Source: Paraescarpia echinospica (taxonomy: Eukaryota > Annelida > Polychaeta > Sabellida > Siboglinidae). From it: 64,000 nucleotides of DNA. Below the pieces are notes generated by a model, which was given only the letters and a program-made list of their open reading frames with translations, was not told where the DNA came from and did not search any database. Position numbers and translations under genes: made by a program. Shown here one piece after another: positions 28,844 to 39,417 of the stretch (position 1 is the first letter of the stretch; every line of letters starts with the position of its first letter). Location: contig CM034533.1 of the NCBI GenBank assembly GCA_020002185.1, positions 54,555,563 to 54,619,562 on the forward strand. Direction: 5' to 3'.

Positions 28844-31800
28844 TTAATTTTTTACATGTTGGGCTAGGCTAATCTGGAATGAATTCAGTGACGTACTTGA
28901 TACAATGCTTGGAGGTAGAGAATTCCACTCTTTTATTGTGACTGGGAAAAAGCTGTTTCCAAATATGTTTGTCGAGTGCCTGATTTGTACTAACTGTTTA
29001 TTATGTTTACGTGAGCATCTGGTGTTGCGTTTGGTGTATTGATCTAGTGGGATATCTATGAGGTTATGTTCCATTTTATATAATATGCTAAGTCTTTGGG
29101 TTTTTCTTCGTGATTGGAGGGTGTCCCACTGGAGATCTTTAAGGAGTTGTGTTACCGTTCCAGGCTCTCTAGAATAGTTGTTCTTTCAAAATCTGGCGGC
29201 TTGTCTCTGGGTTCTTTCTATGAGTTTGATATTTCTTAGGCAATGTGGATCCCATGATGCTGACGCATATTCAAGTATGGGGCGGACAAGGGTTGTGTAT
29301 GCTATGGACTTGATTTGGGTTGGGCATTTATTTAAATTTCTTCTAATCATTCCCAATGTCTGTTGTGCTTTTTTTGTGACCGAGTTGCTTTGTATTGTCC
29401 AATTTAATGTATTTGATATATGTATGCCAAGATAACAGTGTGATTCAACAGATTTAAGTTGTTGTCCGCAGAATGTGTAGAGATTTGGTGTCGGTTTTCT
29501 TGAGGCTATTGTCATTGTATAACATTTAGTGGGGTTGAATTTCATAAGCCACGTGTGTTGCCATTTCTCAAGTTTGAGCAGATCGTTTTGGAGGACAGAT
29601 GTGTCTTGGTCAGTTTTAATCGGTGAATATAACAGGCAGTCGTCTGCAAAAAGGCGAACAGTTGAGGAAAGATTGTCTGGCAGGTCATTTATGTAAAGTA
29701 GGAAAAGTAGGGGCCCCAGTACTGTGCCCTGTGGTACCCCAGAAATGACTTGAGTTGATGTTGACTTAGATCCATTTATAACGACCTGTTGAGTTCTTCC
29801 TGTAAGGAAGCTATTTATCCATGATGATATTGGGCCTGTGATGCCATAGTGTTTGAGTTTGTGGATTAATCTTTTATGTGGAACTTTATCGAATGCTTTG
29901 GTGAAGTCAAGGATGGCCATGTCTACAGATTTCTTCTCATCAAGTGATTTGCTTATGTCATGGATTGTTTGAATTAATTGTGTTTCAGTTGATCTTTTGG
30001 CACGGAAGCCATGTTGGTGGTCAGTTAGAATGTGGTGCTGTTCAAGATGTTTCATAATGTGACTATGTATGATGTGTTCAAGAAGTTTAGAAACCACAGG
30101 TGTTAAGGATATTGGTCTGTAGTTAGATGTTTCTGCTCTACTTCCTTTCTTAAAAATTGCTGTTACATTGGCTTCTTTCCAGGTATTGGGGACTTGTCCA
30201 GAGTCAACAGATGATTGGAAAATGTCATGTATTACTGGTGCTAGATGAGAGGCATATCTGTTTAAGAACCATGGTGGAATGCCATCTGGTCCTTGCGATT
30301 TAGAAATGTTAATTTTGGAAAGTTGATCAAGTACTCCTTTAAGTGTAATTGTTAGTTTGGGGATTTCTCCATGTGGACTTCTGGCCATATCTGGTAGGGT
30401 GGAATTTCCTTCGTGTGTGAAGACACTTTGGAACTGATTGTTTAAGGCTTCTGCTTTATGTTTGTCGTCGCTAATGATGTTACCAGCAATGTTAAGGTCC
30501 CCAATACCCTGGTTATCCTGTCTAAGTTTAGAAATGAAGCTCCAAAATGATTTAGGTTTCTCTGTTATTGTTGTTGTCAGGAATTGACTTATGTAGGATA
30601 GTCTAGCAGAACGAAGGTGTTTATGCATGTTTCTCCTGATGTCACAGAATTCTTTCCAGTCTTCTGGATTTCTAGTTCTTTTTGCTTTGTTATATAGCTG
30701 TTTCTTTATTTTGCACATTTTCTTTAAATCTTTATTGAACCAGGGAAGATTGTGTCTTGAAGTAGTAAGTCGGTGCGGTACATATTGGTTCATAATGTTG
30801 ATGATTTTCGTGGAAACAAGATTCCACTTGTCATTGACAGTCATGTTTTGGTTTTGAGAGAAGTATTCATGTGTAAAGTTTTCAAGAGATTTCTGGATGT
30901 TAATATTGTCGGCTTTATTTCTAATGAAGACTTTACGTTTTGGACGATGTTTGCGTTTGGGCGAAATGTTTACATCAATAATGACTGTGCTATGGTCTGC
31001 TATTCCGTCTACTACATTTATCTTCTTTATTAACCCAGGTCTATTGGTGAAGACAAGATCTAAAATATTGTTGGCATTTCCCTGTCTGTGCGTGGGTTCC
31101 TTGACATGTTGGATCAGACCATGTTCCTCTGTAAGAGAGAGTAATTTATTGGCAGCAGCTGTACTGTATCCATTGTTAGTTGTGACTTGGTGAATTTCCC
31201 AATTGATGTTAGGGAGGTTGAAATCGCCAGTAATGATGACATTATGTGTGTTGATCTTGTTACCTAATTTAGAAAGGGCTAGGTCTAGTTCTTCGATTTG
31301 AGTTCCATGAGAGTCATTTGGGGGACGATAGAGGGTACACATGATTATTGGTTTCATTCCTGTTATCTGGGTTTCAGTCCAAATGCTCTCACTGTTAGTG
31401 TCTAGGTCTGGTAGGTGGCTTGTTATGAGGTCATCTTTTGATATTTGAAATACCCCCCCTCCAGTAGTGTCTGTTTCTCTGTCCTTTCTAAAGACGTTAA
31501 AGTTGCTTGGGAATATTTCTCCATTTTTTATTGAGGGATCTAACCATGATTCAGTGCCACAGATGATGTCTGGGTTATGCAGATTGTTTAGTGCTTCGAT
31601 GTCTGAGGCTTTCTTTTTAACGCTTTGGCAGTTTATGAGGATGCATCTGAAGTTTGGTCTCTTTTTTGGTCTATATGCTTTCTTGCTATTAGTTGTATTG
31701 TTGTTGGTGGTTTCGTTTAGGTTATGACAGTTACTGTCCAGTGGATAAAAGGGATTTGCCGTTGGGATTTCTGTATCTCTGAAGAAAGAATTTGTGAAGT

Positions 31801-32500
31801 TGAAGTTGTTGCATTCGGGGCAGGCCCACGAACATGAGGAATTTATTAATCGTTTGTATTCATTGTCATCTATTGCACAGCATTGTGAGTGGATCCAGTT
31901 TAGGCAGTGGTCGCACTGAATTGCTTTATGGTCATTTAGGACATCTCCATGGCAAATGCCACACGGTGCTGAGCAATTTGAACAGTGCCATGGTACATTT
32001 TGGTTTCTGTAAGTGTTGTTAAATTCTTGTCTGGATATCCTGGCGCATTTGATGTGTGTGGATTTATTACAATCATTACAAGTTAGGATGAGTGCATTAG
32101 ACCTTAGTGATTTCTTACATGAGTGACATTTAGAGGGGCCTGGATTTAGTTGAACATCTCCTGAGAGCATGATGCATAGAAGAATGGAGAATTTTGTTGT
32201 TGTCCTGGGTTTATACGGTAGAGGAGTGATCAGTAATCCAGTGGAGGTGCTGGATTTGAGACATTTCAATTGGGCTATGGTTTTCCATATGGGACTATAA
32301 ATGTAGTAGGACGTGACAGAATGGATGTCTTGTCTAGCTTTGGCGTTGACATAGGTCTCGTTTGTGTTGCTCTGGAAACTCTCCAATTTTTTTAAATTGG
32401 GATCATTTAAAAACCTAAAAGTTATCTGCAGACATAAAATCATGAACAGGGTACATCTAAAAGTGCATCTTGTAGAGGTATGTCGTACGGAGCCTGCCAT
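28844..32500 (-). CDS. LINE polyprotein: 2A-like motif, two PHD-type fingers, APE endonuclease, reverse transcriptase
   Basis: The frame is 1218 codons with a single in-frame nonsense codon (TGA at 29186-29188, where copy 1 has TGT), so 1104 residues can be read before it. Order: basic N-terminus; hydrophobic stretch then GDVQLNPGP (residues 114-122), a 2A-like ribosome-skipping motif; two C4HC3-like zinc fingers (about 125-178 and 180-231: CHSCKKS...HIKC, CGICHGD...WIHSQC); APE-type endonuclease about 287-520 (LINCQSVKKK, GTESWL, TLYRPPND, ITGDFNLPNINW, ADHSTV); RT about 700-960 (AIFKKGSRAETSNYRPISLT, HGFRAKRSTETQ, DFTKAFDKVPH, SGVPQGTVLGPLLFLLYIND, LFADDCLLY). The C-terminal region includes FFPVTIKEWNSLPPSIV after the stop. 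Such proteins nick DNA and copy their own RNA at the target. The architecture suits a CR1-group element. The start used is the ATG at 32498-32500. Confidence 0.9.
32135..32161 (-). other. 2A-like motif in LINE copy 2
   Basis: Encodes GDVQLNPGP directly after a hydrophobic stretch (FSILLCIMLS). The 2A core is D-x-E-x-NPGP; here the Glu position is Gln. The motif is retained in copy 1 (27269-27295) and in copy B (47871-47897). Confidence 0.7.
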
Positions 32501-32599
32501 GTCACCAACTCGAGTGGTAGTGGTTTAGAGTTGATAAAACGGTCAAGTAGTTATTAAGAAACACACCCACACTTAAAACGTGTACTGAGATAATACTAA

Positions 32600-32999
32600 A
32601 AAATAAAAGATAAATAATTATAAAATATCTGTCCGTCTAAACGGTTTAGTGACTAGTTGTTGTTGTTGCTGTTTTTTGACAGCCTACAATCCGGATTTGT
32701 AATAGTATGATACGTAAGCTTTATGTGAAAGTATATATTTACATGTGTGTATGTTGAACCAGCTCACACTGGTTCATGAGTCAAACTGAAAACCCAACTA
32801 AGTAAATATAAAATAATTATAAAATATCTGTCCGTGTAAACGGTTTAGTGACTAGTTGTTGCTGTTTTTCGACAGCCTACAATCCGGATTTGTAATAGTA
32901 TGATACGTAAGTTTTATGTGAAAGTATATATTTACATGTGTGTATGTTGAACCAGCTCACACTGGTTCATGAGTCAAACTGAAAACCCAACTAACACGA
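32600..32999 (-). repeat. Tandem 5'-UTR units of about 199 bp in LINE copy 2
   Basis: The block with ATAATTATAAAATATCTGTC and ending near AAACCCAACTA occurs twice, with a period of 199 bp (e.g. ATAATTA at 32614 and 32813). LINE copy 1 has one unit only. The two units differ by a few substitutions and small gaps. Confidence 0.85.
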
Positions 33000-33171
33000 C
33001 ACTTCCGTGTGTGCAGTCTGACTATGGAATGGTCTATGCACTCACTTATTGGTATACAGTTTATTGTGTTTACTGTTTATTTCAGCTTGATTTCTGATAG
33101 TATATAAACAGAACTAGTAATGATAATAACATAGGTTTTACTTTGTCACTAGGAGAATGCACCGATTTATG

Positions 33172-33597
33172 ATTTGATTTGGGGGTGGTTTGGGTTTCGC
33201 GCGCTTTATACCCGTTGTTTACTAGTTCGCCATCTTGTTTTGTAGGTTTTAGGCTGGTTGTTAGGGAAGCTAATTTGTCAAAAACTTGGTTTAGGTATGT
33301 CAGATTGCAACTACAACCGTGGGATTGTATTCCGATGTAGTTATACGAGTGCCTTATTCATTTATGAACGAGAGAAACGTTTGGAAATCGTAAATAATAT
33401 CGGTAAATATTGGAGCGATAAAACGGATTCGACTACACCTGACGCATGCGCATGATCGTATGACGCTCATGAAGTAGCTCATGACGTGATGCACTTTAGC
33501 GTTGTTGTCAATCTGATGATGTTAACATAGATTCACTACATCAATGGAGACCTCGTGATGTGAGAAATATATATGTATACGACATAAATTCACTCCA
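33172..33597. promoter_or_regulatory. Extra 5' segment of the LINE insertion with promoter-like motifs
   Basis: Present only inside the copy-A insertion, immediately 5' of LINE copy 2. Read in the LINE sense direction it has AAGATGGCGAAC (33227-33238 region, a YY1-type motif) followed by TATAAAGCGCGCG near 33200-33213. It also contains a 50-codon plus-strand frame from a plausible ATG at 33297 (MSDCNYNRG...). It could be the true 5' UTR/promoter of the family, lost from copy 1, or transduced host DNA. No function is proven. Confidence 0.35.
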
Positions 33598-33604
33598 TAA
33601 CCAC

Positions 33605-33686
33605 CATATGACTGTAGAGTGATTATGTATCACTTGTGTAAGCTGCATATGACTGTAGAGTGATTATGTATCACTTGTGTAAGCTG
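33605..33686. repeat. 41-bp tandem duplication, copy A only
   Basis: Two adjacent copies of the unit beginning CATATGACTGTAGAGTG. Copy B has one unit at the matching place (about 49380-49420). Confidence 0.9.
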
Positions 33687-35748
33687 CATGTAACCCAATG
33701 ACCGTGACTAGGTCGACATTTCAGATTTTCCAGCGATGAAATCTGAAAAGGGTAATGATTCATGAAAGGGCTTAATTAAGTGAACTATATAATATATACC
33801 TAGTATAAATGCGTATTCTTGACACTTGTTTGGTTTACGATCAATGTCGCGGGCAAAACTCTTATACTTGAAAATTGTGTATACTCTGGCGGAAGTATAC
33901 TAGCCGCGCAGACAAAAACAGGTAGTGATGCAGCCGAACTTCTTTCTGGTGTAACTTCTTGGTGCCGCTTCCATTTTAATTCTTGTTGTCGTTGAACGTT
34001 CGAGTGAATTAACATCGCATTAAATGGAATTGTTGATTTGCGCATTTGTGAAGTACACGTCACTTGAGTTCCCGTCAACTTGAAAGCCCTCGGGGCCGTA
34101 TAATTCGCGGAAATCGTACAATAATTGTTGTGCGCCAACGCAGTTATTGCCAGTATGTACTGACCGAAGCCTGCACGCGAAGGCGAAGACCGTTTTAAAG
34201 GTACTCAACCAATTCGACTGTTTTGCTCCTCGCGTTTCTTAGTAATTTCACAAAAAACAGAGGAATCAAGTACTCCCCAATGATATCCTAGTTCGTTTAT
34301 GCATATGTATTAGTTCGTTTTTTAAATTAATACAAAAACTGCGAACTCTTTCGTTTTTAGTAAAAACCGGATCCGGTTTTTTGCTTCCATTTTATCTGAG
34401 TATGGACATTGAACTTTGCGTGGAATCGCGTTCTTGTCTTCTCGTGATCGCGAATTATGGGCGATATTGACCTTTGACCCCACCCTTTGGCGCTGTTGAT
34501 GTTATGGAATTCCGAGTTTCGGCAATGTGTGGACGTCCACGAACATATATGCCACCGACACAACAAAATGGGCTAAATTAGACAGACAAAAACAGTACCC
34601 ATGCATAAAGGTGTATTTCTATTTGGGAACGAGGCGATCTTTTACTTTCTGACCTAACCATGAAAACGACCACCTACAGACACCAAACTTCTCCTCACAT
34701 ATCTTACATACATATACACACACTACGTTACAAACACAATTATTTTACGTTCCTACAACGATCAAATTTCGCAAAACAAACTCAAGTAAAACTCGACTTC
34801 TACGGCGGCGACTATCCGTTGCTCCGCGGTTACCATAAAATTGACATTGTGTCGAGCTTCACAGAAATTCCGTACAATGGCGCTGTCATTACTGTAACAT
34901 GTTCGCGCGCGATATAAATATTATATCGTTAATATATACGGGCGCGTGAGTGTGTGCGCGTGTGGTGGTTATAATATTGGCATTGTTTCTGTTAAAAAGT
35001 AGCTCGATTAATTAAGGCATAATTATTATCATCAGTATAGTTTACAGGTAATGAAAGGGTTCTACTTAATGTAAAAAACAAAATAAGACTTACGAATAGC
35101 CAATAATTGTGTTCCCGCGGGTCAATTCATTTTTGGTTGATGACCAACGCACGAGTCGATGCTCCAACGAATTACACAATGTTGGGGGGGGGGGGCATTC
35201 AGACTTAGGATGATTCATATATATTCGTTTATGTGAACATTTTGTTAAATTGTGCATTTTGCTAAGCGGGGAAAGTCATTTCCGTAATTAGTTAATGTGA
35301 CAAACTGAACAAAGAAGACGCAAATCCTTATTTCTAGCTAGTTTTTTTGTGTCACCGTTAAAAGTGATAGTGACTATATTGTCTATATCGTATATGGTAG
35401 TAGCCTAAGTAGGCTTGGGATAATAGTAACAGTGTAAATGCATTATAAATTATCCATAACGATTATGATTATTGAACCAATAATAATAGGTTGAACAAAA
35501 ACAATATGTACATAATTGACTAACAACAGTAATGTAATAACTAATCTATTACTTTTATATTAAAAATTACTATTATTGGATATTAAAAAAATTAATATGA
35601 ATTCAATTGTATGTAAACTTGGTATTTAATTATTTACAAGGAAAAGAATATTCCAGTAGTTTCACCAGGTTTTTTGATTGCCCCTTCTGTGAGTTTTTAT
35701 TATGTTCAGAAAACCAGCGCCCCTCTAAAATTTAATGTCCATAACATG

Positions 35749-35773
35749 TATATATATATATATATATATATAT
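35749..35773. repeat. TA microsatellite (copy A)
   Basis: A pure TA run, slightly longer than its counterpart in copy B (51483-51505). Confidence 0.9.
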
Positions 35774-35903
35774 AGATAACTTTTGACCATTGGCATTGGT
35801 TGCATTTGGCAGGTAGTCGTTCATTGCACTGCAACTTTTGCAAGTACAGTGTACATTAAAATGATTATTGTTATTTTTATTAATACATGTACTATATTTT
35901 CAG

Positions 35904-35961
35904 AACTCGAAGTGTGTCAACACCACATGCAGATGTGTGCTTCAAAGCTCTTCACCTTCAG
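35904..35961 (+). CDS. Candidate 58-nt mini-exon (copy A)
   Basis: A pyrimidine-rich acceptor ending TATATTTTCAG and a consensus donor GTAAAT enclose 58 nt. All three frames are open, for example SVSTPHADVCFKALHLQ. A further acceptor-like site (TTTGTCTCCGGTATAG) before 37758 would join in phase to VDADVQQNVRKLVCSTIED. I cannot name a family and no transcript evidence is available. The counterpart in copy B is 51637-51694. Confidence 0.3.
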
Positions 35962-36045
35962 GTAAATGAGTGTTTTCAAATGTGGTTACTCTGTCACCAA
36001 ACCTGTTATCAAAATTATAAATACAAGCAATAAACAAGTATGTCA

Positions 36046-36333
36046 TAGGCGGATCCAGGCGGGCCCCTCTAGACCTTAAGAATTTGACGTGTCTGCAAAT
36101 CTTTTATAATGGGCCCACGTGACTGTGTCCTCCCAGACCGTTTGAAATGTGCCCCAGTTTAGGTGATAATAATAAGCTGAAAGTTATGGCGTTTTCCAAC
36201 ATTACCACTCAAGTGGAGCAGGTGAAGTTATGGCAGCGTGGTAGCGAAAAAATTTAAACTACACCATTTGGTTCGGCCACCAGTGGAGGTTTTTGTGCCC
36301 CCCAGACTCGATTTCTGGATCCATCCCCGTATG
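36046..36333. mobile_element. Putative small MITE with GGATCCAG termini (copy A)
   Basis: The left end reads GGCGGATCCAGGCGGGCCCC; the right end read in reverse is GGGGATGGATCCAGAAATCG. The inverted match centres on GGATCCAG. A relative of the right end (GCCAGTGGAGGTTT...CCCC) occurs at 18778-18832. Boundaries are uncertain. Copy B: 51779-52066. Confidence 0.35.
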
Positions 36334-36913
36334 TGATAATTTTGTTTGTCTGCATGAGGATTTTGCAGTAATGTGTCGTCGTTAAATTGTATATTGTTGT
36401 TAGAAATGCATGTGAATTACAGTAAAGACAATGTAAAGTAAAAACATTTTATTGACACTATTTGATGAGATTGACTACAAAATAATGAAAAGTACAATAC
36501 AACTACAGGTACAATCACTGCACTTGATGTGTATAATGTAATAATTTTTAACATCATATACATATCACATGTACATAAAATGCAAAACAACAATAGAAAA
36601 AAAAATTAGGAAGAGGTTGAAAAAATGTCAGGTATATATAAAAAACAAACAGAAACTTTTATCAAGATTCTTTGTTACAAAAAAAACAACACTAGTACAC
36701 GTGATGTCAAATGTTAGTTGTAGTTTATACATGCCTTGTAAGTTTACAACTTAGTAACAATTATGTTTATTTAACAAATTTGTTTAATATCGCATGCCCA
36801 TAAAATGTAAACCAATGAGAAAAAATTACTTAGGAAGATATTTAGTTGAACAAATGTACTATGTACAGGGGCTGTACATATCAAATAAAAATAACTATTA
36901 ATAATCATAATTG

Positions 36914-36958
36914 TTTTTTTAACAAAGAATCATAATTTATGGTTCTTTGTTAAAAAAA
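36914..36958. repeat. Perfect 16-bp-arm hairpin (copy A)
   Basis: TTTTTTTAACAAAGAA and its exact reverse complement are separated by a 13-nt loop. Conserved in copy B at 52647-52691. Possibly a remnant of a palindromic MITE. Confidence 0.7.
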
Positions 36959-37084
36959 CATCAATATGATATAACATTCGAAAATGTTGTAGTTTATGCA
37001 ATGCTTGGTATGTATGTTTACAACTCGCAAATAATAATGACTAGACTAGTCAGGGTCATCGCCATGTGACTGAGAATTACATGT

Positions 37085-37320
37085 ACAATCACTACATGCT
37101 ACATTGCTCAGGTTTACTCAGCTGTATGAAGAGTACCATCTACAGACCGCAATATTTTGTACGAATAGTCCTCGCATATTAATTTCAGTGTGGCTGAATG
37201 CTTCCCACATAAGTCGAGATGGTGTTCGATTTAACAAGTCTGCCAGGGAGTCAAGTGTAAAGTGCTTTGAGCAATCCTGAGGACTGGATACTACATCATA
37301 TCAGAACTAACTTTGCTGAA
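37085..37320 (+). mobile_element. SINE, 5'-truncated (copy A)
   Basis: Shares about 190 bp with the minus-strand SINE at 45180-45472: TCAGCTGTATGAAGAGTACC, TGACTGAATGCTTCCCA-like, GTCGAGATGGTGTTCGATT, GTCTGCCAGGGAGT and AAGTGTAAAGTGCTTTGAGC. The tRNA-like head is missing. Same family, opposite orientation. Confidence 0.75.
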
Positions 37321-39004
37321 GTGTTGTTTATAAAATAATTAGTACAATGGGTACAGGTGTATAATCATCATGCGAAATGAAAATATAATGTAAATTATTT
37401 GTGAAAATATAAAGTAAAATGCTGCTGTCAGTGTATCAACAGATTGTTGTTGAGAAATTTTAAAATGCTTTCAATACCATTACTTCATTACAAACTTTTG
37501 TTGTACATAACAAGTACCTGGTGTACATTGCAAGAACTCAGCTGGCTGCCACTGACTATCAGCAACACAAAAACAATGAAACTCTACCACTGTAACAATG
37601 CTGGATAATTTATGTATTTTGTCATGGACACTGCTAAAAGTTAAAGTTTAATTGAATACAAATACCATGTATTATCGACTTTCGATAAATGTGTCATTAC
37701 ATATAAAATATCATACATGTCAGGGCCATGCTAATTGTCACTTTGTCTCCGGTATAGGTAGATGCGGATGTACAGCAAAATGTCAGGAAGCTGGTATGCA
37801 GTACCATCGAAGACAGCGAACACATACAGTGATGTCTTCGATATTCAAACCGATGTAATTCACCGAAGAATGCTCGACATTGAACCTGTCTCACAGCATC
37901 AAGAGTTGTTGCCCGAAGACTCATGCTATATCTGCCAGACCCTGGCACCCACCGTTCCTTCACCAAATGCCGAGCTAGTCAGGCGTCACCATATTCGTAT
38001 GTCGAGCAACCTACATTCTACATTGGTTTTTAGTCAGTTAAGCTAACTGACTGACCTGGAAGCCAGTGCACACCCCATCGGCAGTGGGGAATCTGTCAAC
38101 GGATGCAACACATGACACAATTGGGATCAATCGGTGGACATTCACATGACAAACCATTAATATGCAGCATGCTGCATGGCTGTACAATCTTGTCCGAGAT
38201 CCTGGACAAATACAACTGCCCAGTATGCCATATTAACTTGGAGAACTAGTGGTACTAAGCACACTAGTCCAATCTCCTGTAAAGAAAAGCATATTTTCAG
38301 TAAACAAAAATAGGTATCATTGTAGTGTTGGGATTAAATAATTATGGAATGTTCATTCTCATAATCAGTAAATATAAAATAATGTTTCATGTGTGACCTG
38401 CAGCATTTCACAAGAAAAACGGCAGCAAGAAATGTGCTACTACAGCTGCATCTATACATGTTTATATCTTAGGAACAGTCAGTGTTTACCAGGGTTGTTC
38501 CGGAGGAGGGAGGGGGTGTGTTGATACAACATGCAGGCATTAGTAGGATATGCTCTTTTTCAAAACGGTGAAACATTAACTATTTTCATGTCAGTGTCTG
38601 CCATGTGTAGCTACTACACATATGCATGTTTGACATTTTAAGGTTCTGCCTGAGGTTGAATGGTCAAGGTGAATGTCGGAAATGACAAAATGAGGTGTTA
38701 TTGTGATGCTAACAGTATATTTTCCTCGCCAAGTATTCAAAGGTTCATAACATGTATGTTTACCTTCTTAAAAAATTAATAATATATTTTATAAACTTAT
38801 TTCCGAGTCATCGCCATATGCTAAATACTTTTAAAGGTGTTTTAATATGCCTGTGGGTATAATATAAGTGCAGAACTCAACTTAGTTTTCCATGTCCAAG
38901 ATGTTATTATTAAAATGTGTATGAAAACAAATATATATGTAAATGTGCACATTAAAATTTGTTGACAACTTATACGTGGTTGATTGTTATAAATTTGAAA
39001 TTAC

Positions 39005-39128
39005 CTGGATTTGTCAAATGTGGGCCTCCCGCAGACTATGTTCCTCCCTGTGTCTGCCTGACCCAGGTGACCTCCTTCGCTCCTCTTCTGCCTCGTCTCA
39101 TTCCCATTCTTGGGTTGCAGTGTGGCCT
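39005..39128 (-). CDS. Candidate minus-strand exon (copy A)
   Basis: On the minus strand an acceptor (TTTTGCTAG) and a donor (CCAG/GTAATT) enclose 124 nt with one frame open throughout (about 40 codons, including NGNETRQKRSEGGHLGQ). Copy B has the same exon with a 3-bp deletion that keeps the frame (54738-54858). No family recognised. It lies just beyond the 3' end of the Gypsy remnant and could instead be part of its LTR. Confidence 0.3.
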
Positions 39129-39417
39129 CTAGCAAAATCATAATTCAAGTTACGTATTATGCATTCATATATTGCTGTTAAATAACACCCTTGTGTATTT
39201 GCATCGATGTTTATGTAGTGTGACAACTTACACGCATCTTCAGCAATGAATAAACGAGTCATAAAGCATAGTACTGTATAGGTAGATACAATAAACTAGC
39301 GTTGTCAAATGCTCGAGAAATGATGCAGGTTCAGTTCTCCTATAGTCCGCTAGGGGTACACTCCACTATGCCCCCCAAGTCCTCGAGCCAGAGGGCTGAC
39401 AATGGAAGTGTGACCCT

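Larger units (their letters stand above)
28771..33171 (-). mobile_element. PHD-endonuclease-RT LINE, copy 2, nearly intact
   Basis: A full set of parts on the minus strand: 5' UTR with a tandem duplication (32600-32999), one long ORF, and a short 3' UTR ending in CAGTCAAAATACAGATACAG. The element lies in a 4.8-kb block absent from copy B, so the filled and empty sites can be compared. The insertion joins CCCCA/TCTG on one side and CTCCA/TAAC on the other, sharing only CCA, so no long target-site duplication is visible. The block also contains 33172-33597, which the other LINE copy lacks. It is probably the youngest element in the window. Confidence 0.9.
33598..39350. other. Copy A non-coding block (repeats and weak exon candidates)
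   Basis: Contains a 41-bp tandem duplication (33605-33686), a CpG-rich patch around 33830-34930, a 12-G run (35184-35195), a TA array, a small MITE, a hairpin, a SINE and splice-flanked mini-exon candidates listed separately. The frames at 33800-34208 (minus) and 37652-38046 (plus) have no recognisable domain. The whole block recurs at 49373-55080. Confidence 0.5.

Noticed and set aside
33800..34208. Minus-strand frames as N-terminal exons of the TIR gene
   Set aside because: One frame starts at TTG rather than ATG, no convincing donor follows, and no domain is recognisable.
34660..34917. Plus-strand 85-codon frame in the CpG-rich patch
   Set aside because: No motif, no splice or poly(A) support; present in copy B only because the whole block is duplicated.
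37652..38250. Cysteine-containing plus-strand frames (CYICQTLAP, YNCPVCHINLEN) as a RING-like gene
   Set aside because: The pieces are in different frames with stops between them, and the cysteine/histidine spacing does not complete a RING.
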